Assembly (NCBI GenBank): GCA_019359235.1
Contig: JAHHHT010000001.1
Coordinates: 248,001-312,000, forward strand
Length of the DNA: 64,000 nt
Origin: Oscillatoria princeps RMCB-10
GTDB taxonomy: Bacteria > Cyanobacteriota > Cyanobacteriia > Cyanobacteriales > Oscillatoriaceae
Direction of reading: 5' to 3'
In this document: positions 46,829 to 54,164 of the stretch, piece after piece
Numbering within the stretch: position 1 is the stretch's first letter
Layout: each line of letters begins with the position of its first letter
The notes under the pieces: model-generated
The model's input: only the letters and a program-made list of their open reading frames with translations
Databases searched by the model: none
Told to the model about the DNA's origin: nothing
Made by a program: the position numbers and the translations under genes

Positions 46829-48183
46829 GACTGAAATTCTTTGGCTTCTTTCAAGATGGGGTTGATATCATACCAGCGCCCTTGCTCGTTGCGGTATTCA
46901 AATACAAACATGCTGCGCAGCAAGATTTGGTATTCTGTCTCGCCTCTGACGCTTTTGTCGATCGTGACTTGACGGAGCAATTTCCACTCATCGGGCTCGA
47001 TGGAGCGCGTCAGCTCATTGCAGCGTTCCTGAATCACGGTTTCCAGACGCTGGCGCGGGATGGGTAAATCTCCTTTCTGGATGCAGCGATACAGCAGCCC
47101 CAGCAAGTTCCGCACGTGACCGCCACTGACCCGACAGAGCCGGTCTAGGGTTTCCAGGCTGTCAAATACTTCTGTGACTAAATCAATTTGCTGCTGTGGG
47201 CTGACTTCTGGAAATGCTCTGGCTAGCAACATCTGTCGCAGCAGGTTGAGCCCGGGAGCGCAATCGCTACCGTCAAATAGCTGCACCGGCACCATCGGCA
47301 AGACTTTTGTGTCCATTCCACCCCCCAGGCGATACATCAGCGAACCGTAATCGTTCGAGAACATCAGCGCTAGCGGAATTGTATAAACAACGTGGCAGTT
47401 CAGTTTGCGCAACTGCTCGCCCCGGTCAACGAACAGATATTCTGGCTGGGTTCGCCCTGTTGGCAGGCGTCGGTTATCCACCCTGTCCAGGTTATCCACA
47501 ATCACCACCAGCCCTTGCTTCCCTCGCAGCTTCAGCGCTTGGATCGCCGGTTCTAGGATTTCTTTGTTGATGGCTTGCAGGATGGTGTTCGTGCGCGGCT
47601 CCAGGTATTCCCTCAACCGGCTGCGCACCTCTGGGCTTTCTTTCGCTTGCGCTGTGATTTTGCCAATCCCGAAAGAGAGTGATAACTCTCCGTCAGTGGT
47701 GGCGCGGGCTTGGCCAACGCCTGGAATCCCCACTTCAGCGGTCACATCTATCTGGGTTTGCAATAAATCTGCCGCGCCTTTGAGTAAACCCCTGAAGCCT
47801 CTCGATTTTAATTCGATTTTCAGCTTCTCGATGCTTTCGCTCACCTGACGCGCGATGGCCAGCAAAATATCGCTGACATCAACGTCTCCCAGTTCCAGGT
47901 CTTGAGTGGACTCGAAATAAACGACATGAAATCCCTGTTTCTCTAATTCCGCTCTCAGCCTGAGCAATTCTGTGGATTTCCCACACCCAATGTGGCCGCT
48001 AAATAGCTGGCAGGTCGGCTCGTCGCCGGAGAGAAGCGAGATGGTTCGCTCTATTTCCTCTACGATCTGGCCCCCTCGCACCGAGGAGAAATCAATGTAG
48101 TATTTGCGCTCCTCTTCATTTTTCATGTCGAGGGTTTTGGCCGGGTTACAGGCTTGAAAAAATCTCCGCAACTCTAGTGGCAT
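46825..48183 (-). CDS. P-loop ATPase (AAA/KAP-like), partner of STAND-WD40 protein
   Basis: 452 aa from ATG at 48183 (AAGGAA eight bases upstream). The N-terminal MPLELRRFFQACNPAKTLDM and YYIDFSSVRGG precede Walker A FSGHIGCGKST (near residue 61-71) and a Walker B-like GLVVIVDNLDRVD (near 235). NLDRV is typical of KAP/AAA ATPases of STAND-related systems. The C-terminal part is helical with a winged-helix-like end (EYRNEQGRWYDINPILKEA). No membrane segments. Its stop overlaps the start of the STAND pseudogene by four bases, so the two were made together. A matching partner with intact propellers is encoded 5 kb downstream (36845-41683). Confidence 0.8.
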   Translation of the reverse strand: MPLELRRFFQACNPAKTLDMKNEEERKYYIDFSSVRGGQIVEEIERTISLLSGDEPTCQLFSGHIGCGKSTELLRLRAELEKQGFHVVYFESTQDLELGDVDVSDILLAIARQVSESIEKLKIELKSRGFRGLLKGAADLLQTQIDVTAEVGIPGVGQARATTDGELSLSFGIGKITAQAKESPEVRSRLREYLEPRTNTILQAINKEILEPAIQALKLRGKQGLVVIVDNLDRVDNRRLPTGRTQPEYLFVDRGEQLRKLNCHVVYTIPLALMFSNDYGSLMYRLGGGMDTKVLPMVPVQLFDGSDCAPGLNLLRQMLLARAFPEVSPQQQIDLVTEVFDSLETLDRLCRVSGGHVRNLLGLLYRCIQKGDLPIPRQRLETVIQERCNELTRSIEPDEWKLLRQVTIDKSVRGETEYQILLRSMFVFEYRNEQGRWYDINPILKEAKEFQS

Positions 48184-49429
48184 TTTAATATTCCTTTGCT
48201 GTTGGTGTGGGTCGGTCGCGCTCCCTTGCGAGCCGCTCGACATTAGCTTTTTTGGGGGGGTAAGCAATCGGGCAATAAGAATCAGGAATATAGCCGACCG
48301 CAAGCCATAAGGAAAACCGTTTTCCCCTGACTCTCTCCCCGGCTATCTCCTCTTGTTTATGATGCTTTTGCTGCCATAATTGTTGCTTCGAGTCCAAAAG
48401 GATCGAATGTTTTATACACTCAGAGCAAAGGCCAAACAGGTCAAACCTGACAGCCTCTCTTAATTCTGTCTTGTTCTCGCCACTTTTTGCACCTCGGATG
48501 CCCAACTACAAACAGTGGGGCTTTAGCCCAACTGCAAACGGTGGGGCTAAAGCCCAACTACAAACTTTGGGCTTTAGCCCAACTACAAACTTTGGGCTAA
48601 AGCCCAACTACGAACCTTTGCCCAGTTTGGCAGAGCTGCGGTGTGGGGTCTGTCTGGGGGACACCCGACACCGCGCCACCGCGCCACCCGCCACCAATTT
48701 ATCTTTTAATCCGTTTCTATAATAATTATATAGTTACTGGCCCCCTTTAGCCATCTCTGCTAAAACCCTTATAAGCTAAGTATTGCAGAAGCTATAGGTG
48801 CCGGTGACTCTTGCCCGTAATGAGAAGTAATTGAACGTAACTGAGAGATCGTTGCATTTTTGCGCCGGTGCGCCTCGGATTCCCTAAACTGTATTGTAAC
48901 CCATCCTCAGTGTAGCAATTTTGACAGGTGTCAGTATAAATCCGCAGGACTTTCTCCACCGGTGGGGCTAAAGCCCAACTACAAACCGTGGGGCTTTAGC
49001 CCAACTGCAAACTGTTCACCGGCGCTGTCGGGGTGGGCCAAGCCCGCCAGAAGGCGCAGATGTTTGCCGGCCTTGCAAATCCTGTTGCTCTTTGGGGGAT
49101 GTGTTGCGGGTGCCGGTCTTTTATATTTTACCATACGGGGGCAGTTTTGTCAACTGAATGAAAGCCGGCTGGGTGACGGTAGCGCTGCGGGGCGAGGTGC
49201 CTGGGTAAGACGTGCCGGTGGGCGCTCCACTTGCAACCGCCCGAAGAGCGAGGGTATGCTTGGGAGGAGATAAGCTGTTAGGCTAATAATGCTGCATGTG
49301 GTCGAAAGGAGGCAGCAGCCCACCAGAGCAGCGTTCCCAAGAAAGAGCTGAAGGGTTGGCCTTTCAAGAGAGGATTTCGGAGAAGGAGCAATTGCCTCTA
49401 AGCCAATTTAAGATCGCAGTTATTATTTT
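48184..49429. other. Repeat-rich intergenic region
   Basis: About 1.25 kb without a supportable gene. Two clusters of the GGGCTTTAGCCCAACTACAAA element lie at 48510-48612 and 48962-49016, in both orientations. The promoter of the minus-strand ATPase gene must lie near its left end. Confidence 0.6.
48510..48612. repeat. Cluster of GGGCTTTAGCCCAACTACAAA repeats
   Basis: Five palindromic cores GGGCTTTAGCCC or GGGCTAAAGCCC, each followed by AACTACAAAC or AACTGCAAAC (last copy AACTACGAAC), in tandem. Further copies are at 48962-49016 and 60693-60748. A dispersed repeat family of unknown function. Confidence 0.85.
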
Positions 49430-49729
49430 TTGAACAGCGCATCTATCGTGGATTGGCAAAACCTTGTTTTTTCCAGTCACGCTATCCAGCAGATGTTCTT
49501 GCGAAGGATTCGCAAAGGTGAAGTGCGAGCTGCTGTCGCTTATGGGGAAGAGATTTATGAGCGTCAAGATGACACACCTTTCCCCACTTATCTGTTACTG
49601 TACTTTGTGGGAGGCAAGCCAATTCATGTAGTGTTATCCTATGATGAATCCACAGATACCGGCTATGTCGTAACTGCTTACATTCCCGATCCCAACCTTT
49701 GGCTACCTAATTTCAGACGGAGGAGATAA
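49430..49729 (+). CDS. DUF4258 domain protein (second DUF4258/YgiT pair)
   Basis: 99 aa from TTG at 49430 (a GTG at 49448 is possible). DUF4258 signs: LVFSSHAIQQMFLRRIRKGE then VRAAVAYGEEIYERQDDTPF, a YLLLYFVGGKPIHVVLSYDE strand and AYIPDPNLWLPNFRRRR at the end. Diverged from the copy at 3311-3637 but with the same order and spacing to its zinc-finger partner, which starts six bases after the stop. Confidence 0.75.
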   Translation: MNSASIVDWQNLVFSSHAIQQMFLRRIRKGEVRAAVAYGEEIYERQDDTPFPTYLLLYFVGGKPIHVVLSYDESTDTGYVVTAYIPDPNLWLPNFRRRR

Positions 49730-49734
49730 CAGCC

Positions 49735-49959
49735 ATGATGTGTGTAATTTGCAAGCACGGACAGACACACCCGGGTCTAGTGACTGTCACCCTGCAACGA
49801 GGAGACTGCACGGTAATTTTAAAAGGTGTGCCGGCAGAGGTCTGTGAAAACTGCGGTGAATATTACTTAAGTGAGCCGGTCACTGAACAAGTCCTCGAAC
49901 GCGCCGAAATAGCAGTTAATAATGGCGCTGAGGTAGAAATTATCCGATATGCGGCGTAA
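49735..49959 (+). CDS. YgiT-type zinc finger protein (second pair)
   Basis: 74 aa. MMCVICKHGQT and EVCENCGEYYLS supply the CxxC...CxxC zinc site; the middle is VTLQRGDCTVILKGVPA, typical of the family. GGAGGAGAT lies just ahead of the ATG. A strong hairpin follows the stop (49969-49995). Confidence 0.8.
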   Translation: MMCVICKHGQTHPGLVTVTLQRGDCTVILKGVPAEVCENCGEYYLSEPVTEQVLERAEIAVNNGAEVEIIRYAA

Positions 49960-49968
49960 AATCAAGAT

Positions 49969-49995
49969 AGAGACGCTGCCAAAAACAGCGTCTCT
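49969..49995. terminator. Hairpin between convergent genes
   Basis: AGAGACGCTG (49969-49978) pairs perfectly with CAGCGTCTCT (49986-49995), loop of seven. It lies between the plus-strand zinc-finger gene and the minus-strand linker gene, so it may stop transcription in both directions, though a T-run is weak. Confidence 0.5.
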
Positions 49996-50019
49996 GCGCC
50001 CACCACCGGCACGCCTTTC

Positions 50020-50610
50020 TCAATAAGAGCGCGTGCGCCTGGACGGATAGCCGGCAGGGCGACAAACTCCGCCGGTGCAGTCCAGATGCAACTCGTGCCA
50101 GTACAGAGTGGGAATCCCCCAACCCCGAGCGCCGGCATGTTCCTTGCTGAGGAATCTCGTCTCCAAATAATCGCTGGGCGACTCATAGCGCCGCTGACGC
50201 CAGTAGGGAACCGTAAAACAGCCGAACGCCTTGCGGTACTCTTCTGAGTCGATTAACTCTGAGACAAACGCCCCCACACCCTGACGCACCAGTCGCTCGT
50301 CGCAAGCGCGAATTTCTGCTTCATCGTGCGGTGCCCGCCCCAGAAAGTGTTTGAAGCAGTTCTCAATAAACTTGACGTTAGAACTCGGCTCGTAGAAAAT
50401 CTTCAGGTAAAGCGGGGATACTGCGAGAATTTTCAAAAAGTGCCGGATGCCTATTTTACCTTTGAGAAAGGCTTTCTCTAAATCCCCCAGCTGCTGGCGC
50501 TCAAAATCGTAAGGCTGACGCTCTAGCACCTGGCAATAGATTTGTCTGAGAATGAAAGCTCTCTCCTCGGAAGAAGCCTCATGATTAGTCGTTACGGGTT
50601 CGTATAGCAT
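50020..50610 (-). CDS. Phycobilisome linker (REP/pfam00427-type) protein
   Basis: 196 aa. One linker domain spans about residues 12-150: EERAFILRQIYCQVLERQPY with the family's R-x-V-Y-.-.-.-R-Q-P-Y, then LEKAFLKGKIGIRHFLKILA, SPLYLKIFYEPSSNVKFIEN, CFKHFLGRAP, FVSELIDSEEYRKAFGCFTV and PYWR. Such domains sit in the centre of phycobiliprotein rings or join rod to core. The C-terminus (TRFLSKEHAGARGWGIPTLY) is unlike the CpcC/CpcD/CpcG extensions. AAGGTAAC before the ATG supports the start. It follows an allophycocyanin-like gene on the same strand (about 160 bp gap), suggesting a dedicated pair. Confidence 0.85.
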   Translation of the reverse strand: MLYEPVTTNHEASSEERAFILRQIYCQVLERQPYDFERQQLGDLEKAFLKGKIGIRHFLKILAVSPLYLKIFYEPSSNVKFIENCFKHFLGRAPHDEAEIRACDERLVRQGVGAFVSELIDSEEYRKAFGCFTVPYWRQRRYESPSDYLETRFLSKEHAGARGWGIPTLYWHELHLDCTGGVCRPAGYPSRRTRSY

Positions 50611-50771
50611 GATGTTACCTTATGAAGGCTGCTGATCTGGGACTTTCCGGACGGAAAGCCCCTGCTGATATCTCGACACACCAAGGAGGCTCTGCCTCCT
50701 ATCCTTCGTTCCCAGCCTCCGCCCGGGAACGATCAAAACGGGAATAAGCATCTAAAATCCCCAAATAGATT

Positions 50772-51284
50772 TCAGTATTTCGCTCCAACTTTTTGAACTG
50801 GGGCCATCAATTTAGGCGGCAAGTCAAGGGTCTGCAAAATCATGTCTATATAGGGTTCTAGCAACTGATTAGCGGCAGCAGGCAGTTGCTCATTCAGCGT
50901 TTCCTGAAGGCAGCGGTAGGCGACTAGACAAGCCTCGTGCTGGCGATAAGCCGCGAGTATGTTGGCCTGCCAATACAGCAGGTTTTCTTTAAAAAACGCC
51001 GGGTCGTCTCGCAGCACTGAAAGAGCCATATAGCGGAGCGCTGCCGTCATATCGTACTGGCACCGGCTCCCATGCTTGCGCATCACCTCTGGCTGCAGGG
51101 AAAGAAATTTTTTCAGGCTTTCCTGAATCAGTTTATCTGACCGCTCTCGCAGAAGTCCATAGGTCTGTAACCGATTAGAGAACGTTTTCAGGTATCGGTA
51201 CACCGGCTGAAGTTCTGCCGGCGTTAGGTAGCGCCCCTCGCTTTGATTCGCGAGGTCTTCCAGCAGGGAATTTATACTGCGCAT
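50772..51284 (-). CDS. Allophycocyanin-like phycobiliprotein homologue keeping the bilin cysteine
   Basis: 170 aa, the length of phycobiliprotein subunits. The globin-like layout is recognisable: a short N-terminal helix pair (INSLLEDLANQSEGRYLTPA) and the core CQYDMTAALRYMALSVLRDD, aligning with CLRDMDYYLRYATYALVAGD of ApcF-type proteins. The cysteine of CQYD falls on the Cys-84 bilin attachment position, so a chromophore could be bound, unlike in the two phycobilisome-like proteins of the Pap cluster. Overall sequence is far from ApcA/B/D/F. It sits between gvpF/L upstream and a linker gene downstream on the same strand. Confidence 0.75.
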   Translation of the reverse strand: MRSINSLLEDLANQSEGRYLTPAELQPVYRYLKTFSNRLQTYGLLRERSDKLIQESLKKFLSLQPEVMRKHGSRCQYDMTAALRYMALSVLRDDPAFFKENLLYWQANILAAYRQHEACLVAYRCLQETLNEQLPAAANQLLEPYIDMILQTLDLPPKLMAPVQKVGAKY

Positions 51285-51401
51285 TTCAGCTATTTTTGGT
51301 AAACCCCACTCACAGTGTCGTCTAAAAGCGCCAATCCCGCAAGCAATTGATGCAATTTTTAATATACAAATCTTTACTTATCTAAAATTTTCTTAAACTT
51401 G

Positions 51402-51478
51402 GGGATTGGGCATTGGGGATTGGGCATTGGGCATTGGGGATTGGGGATTGGGGATTGGGGATTGGGCATTGGGCATTA
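51402..51478. repeat. GGGGATT/GGGCATT heptamer array
   Basis: About ten consecutive 7-bp units of GGGGATT and GGGCATT between the allophycocyanin-like and gvpF/L genes, followed by GCCCCAT/GCGCTAT units to about 51553. Same class of array as at 11425-11489 and 62774-62798. Confidence 0.85.
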
Positions 51479-51557
51479 CTGAAAATCTTCCCCACGCCCC
51501 ATCCCCCATGCGCTATGCCCCATGCGCTATGCCCCATGCGCCACGCCCCATACCCCT

Positions 51558-52262
51558 CTAACCGGCAGCATCTCCCACAAAATGATAAGGAGGCACCGGC
51601 TCGCCCAACTGCAACTCCCAGTGGGAGCACACTTGCTGCCAGACTTGCAGCTCCTCCAAAAGCTTGGCTTCTTCCTCGCGAGCGCCCAAAAGATAAATAC
51701 GCTCTGTGGAATCGACCGCTCCACCGGCAACCGCATGACTGTAAACTTGAGCGATTAACCTTTGCACCTCTTGCCACTGAGCCGCTTGCTGGGTTTGAAA
51801 ATCTTGCTGGCTTTGATAGCGCTGCTTCTTGGCTAAAAAATACTGCTTCCCCCTAGCCTCCGAGGGCACCTCAGACACCGGCGGCGGAAGGGGTAGAAAT
51901 TTTAACATATATTCAGCCTTGCCGGCAAACCCCTCCAGCTTTTGCAAGTATTCCTCCTGACGAGCCAAAACATGGGCCAACAAACCCCCCACAGAGACAA
52001 AATAAGTGCCAAAGCGCAGCGGCAAAACAGCAGTTTGCCGAAAAACCTCACGAATAACCCTGTCGTGGGACATAACCGCCAGCATCAGTCGCCGGTCGTC
52101 ATTATTAATTTCTTCCAAAGACAGCCCGGGCTCCACCAGCGCCGCCAGACTGTCGCCAGCAACCAGCTCCACTTTGCCAGCGATGCCATCCGGCAACTCT
52201 AAGGGAGATGCCGGTATCTTCAGAAAGGCGTAGGTGTATACCGCTAGTTCATCACTGGTCAT
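51558..52262 (-). CDS. GvpL/GvpF family gas vesicle protein
   Basis: 234 aa. Family signs: [20 protein letters not shown] at the start, [40 protein letters not shown] followed by RFGTYFVS (the hallmark S.D.V.......VLPLRFGT), and [11 protein letters not shown] in the helical C-terminal half. GvpF/L proteins are accessory factors in gas vesicle formation. It is 35 kb from the gvpC/gvpN/gvpV island. It starts 14 bp after the stop of the duplicated MazG-like gene, so both are probably in one operon. The exact paralogue (F, L or a cyanobacterial variant) cannot be fixed. Confidence 0.87.
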   Translation of the reverse strand: MTSDELAVYTYAFLKIPASPLELPDGIAGKVELVAGDSLAALVEPGLSLEEINNDDRRLMLAVMSHDRVIREVFRQTAVLPLRFGTYFVSVGGLLAHVLARQEEYLQKLEGFAGKAEYMLKFLPLPPPVSEVPSEARGKQYFLAKKQRYQSQQDFQTQQAAQWQEVQRLIAQVYSHAVAGGAVDSTERIYLLGAREEEAKLLEELQVWQQVCSHWELQLGEPVPPYHFVGDAAG

Positions 52263-52276
52263 TACTCATTTGCCGC

Positions 52277-53881
52277 TCAACAGATAAACTGCAAGTCCAG
52301 ACGGAGTTGAATCTCGCCGGTGCGCCACTCTCCCCCCGGTGCCTTGCACTCAACAGAAATGCCATCCGCCAGCAGCCCCACAAAAGCAGCCGTTTCTCGC
52401 ACCTGTTTCCTCAGCCAGACTAGCAGGTTCTCCGCTCTCGCCGGCTCTCGCAAATGCCGGCACGCATGGGATTGAATGATAGCCGAAGCCGGCAGCAGAT
52501 AGGGGCCAGATGGCAGGACCTGACCCGCCGCTATATCCAAATCCCAGTTTAAATCCCCAGCCCGCACCTTGAGAGTCCCTAGCAGCCGCACCGTGCCGGT
52601 TTCCCAGCTGCGCTCTGGCTGGAGGACGCTGGCTTTGACGCTGCCGGTGAGCTGCATCACCTCATAGGAACTGCTGATGATTTGCCACAGCAGTCTGTGC
52701 GCCAGCTCGTCTAGCCGCCCGCATGAGGCGGCTGCCTCTTGGCGCACCTCAACTAAGTCCCAGACTGCTCTGACGAAACTGGGAATCAGATGCGCTGGCG
52801 GTATAGTGGCCAACACTCCCCCGCGCTCCTGCGACCGAGTTTCCTTGCTCCCAACCCCGCTTGAGGGCGAAACCTCAAACTGCATCAGCGAGACAGCGCC
52901 GATTAAGTATTGCCTGACGGCACTGTGGAGATACTGTTCTAAGAGCGCCGGCGACACCAGCCTCACCCCAGTTTCACCGGCTGCAGAAACCTCGTGCGAC
53001 TCAGAGATCTCGCCCTTGGCGGCGGGCGAGATTTCCCCGCCGGCGCGCCCAGGCGCAGCCGCCGCCAAAGCACCTGACGCCCCTTCAGGCGTGCCGGTGA
53101 CACCGCCAAGGGCTGCGGTAAATTCAAAATCAAATTTCAGCTCGATCGAGCCTGACTGCCAGCTCTTACCCGGTTCCAGCAGCTCCACACTCGCCTGCTC
53201 CAGCAAGATTTTAACTTCAGGACTGGCGGCGAGTATCTGTTGCCGCACTCGCAGCGCCAACTCTGTGAGCGTGCCCTTCCAGGTGTGACCCCCCTCCAGT
53301 TCAATCATTTCACACACTGCAGAGCTAACAGTCGCGTCTTTTGAGCCAACCGGCCCCTCTGTGGCCAGGTCAACAGCCCAGCTCCGACCGGCAGCCTCCG
53401 CTGTCAGAATCGCCACCAGTCGCAACCCGCCCGCCTCCCACCGGCTCTCCCGCAACCCTCTGGCTCTGACGCCCTCCAGCAGTCGCATCACCTCCGAAGA
53501 ACTTCTGGCCATGCACCACAGGAGTCGGGGAATCAAATCCTCAACCAGAATGTACTGGGGGGTGGGGCGCTTTTCCTTTTCTGCCTTTTTTCCGCGTTCC
53601 TCCTCTTGCAGGGCAACGAGCGCGTCGTAAGCTTCTTCTGTCACATAGGGAGCCAGAGTCTCTGGGGTTTGAGGCCGGTCTGATGGCCAGCCCCCGGCAG
53701 GCGAGCGCAACTTGGCCACAATTTCCGCCAGCCGGCTGGTAGCCTCCACGGCGCGTTCGGAAACCGCCCGCCCGCTTGAAAGCCGGTTCACAATTGCAGG
53801 TTCGCTCAGTTTGAGTACCGTCTTGCTGACTGTAGCGCCACCACAGTGCTCCGAGTCAACAACCGGCGCTGCTTTTGCCAT
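52277..53881 (-). CDS. Internally duplicated protein with MazG-like N-terminal motif
   Basis: 534 aa, family not recognised with certainty. Residues about 45-95 contain KLRSPAGGWPSDRPQTPETL then APYVTEEAYDALVAL, close to the MazG start (LR.P.GCPWDREQTHESL, EEAYE). The C-W of GCPW and the EExxE...ExxD metal ligands are not all kept, so pyrophosphatase activity is doubtful. Two tandem modules follow. In each there is a helix like DLIPRLLWCMARSSSEVMRL or ELAHRLLWQIISSSYEVMQL, then a strand region with a W-x-x-G motif, an LRxQ helix, and SWQSGSIELKFDFEF or EWRTGEIQLRLDLQF. The modules are joined by an Ala/Gly-rich linker near 265-300. First gene of a run with gvpF/L (14 bp gap). Confidence 0.65.
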   Translation of the reverse strand: MAKAAPVVDSEHCGGATVSKTVLKLSEPAIVNRLSSGRAVSERAVEATSRLAEIVAKLRSPAGGWPSDRPQTPETLAPYVTEEAYDALVALQEEERGKKAEKEKRPTPQYILVEDLIPRLLWCMARSSSEVMRLLEGVRARGLRESRWEAGGLRLVAILTAEAAGRSWAVDLATEGPVGSKDATVSSAVCEMIELEGGHTWKGTLTELALRVRQQILAASPEVKILLEQASVELLEPGKSWQSGSIELKFDFEFTAALGGVTGTPEGASGALAAAAPGRAGGEISPAAKGEISESHEVSAAGETGVRLVSPALLEQYLHSAVRQYLIGAVSLMQFEVSPSSGVGSKETRSQERGGVLATIPPAHLIPSFVRAVWDLVEVRQEAAASCGRLDELAHRLLWQIISSSYEVMQLTGSVKASVLQPERSWETGTVRLLGTLKVRAGDLNWDLDIAAGQVLPSGPYLLPASAIIQSHACRHLREPARAENLLVWLRKQVRETAAFVGLLADGISVECKAPGGEWRTGEIQLRLDLQFIC

Positions 53882-54164
53882 CTGATTTCAAATTTGCTCA
53901 ATTCCTGATAATTAATCTAATATCATGTCCGGTTGATTCACCGCAATCAGGCGTTGGGCGGGCCAAAAAAAGAAAATAGGGCGCGCACCCCCAGCGGGGG
54001 CGAAACGCTGACGCACTCTCCCATTGGGCTTCTTCTTCCTTCTTGGCGCTCTTGGCTCAGGAGCGGTTCATTATTAAATTTTGTTTCTGGTTGCTTCTTC
54101 CTGGGAGCGCCAGAAACCCGGTTTCTCCCTGTTTCTGGCTTCCTTTCGCTTATAAGTGCGTAGC

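Noticed and set aside
48860-49273. 137-codon plus-strand frame
   Set aside because: Runs through dispersed GGGCTTTAGCCC repeats; no start signal or family features.
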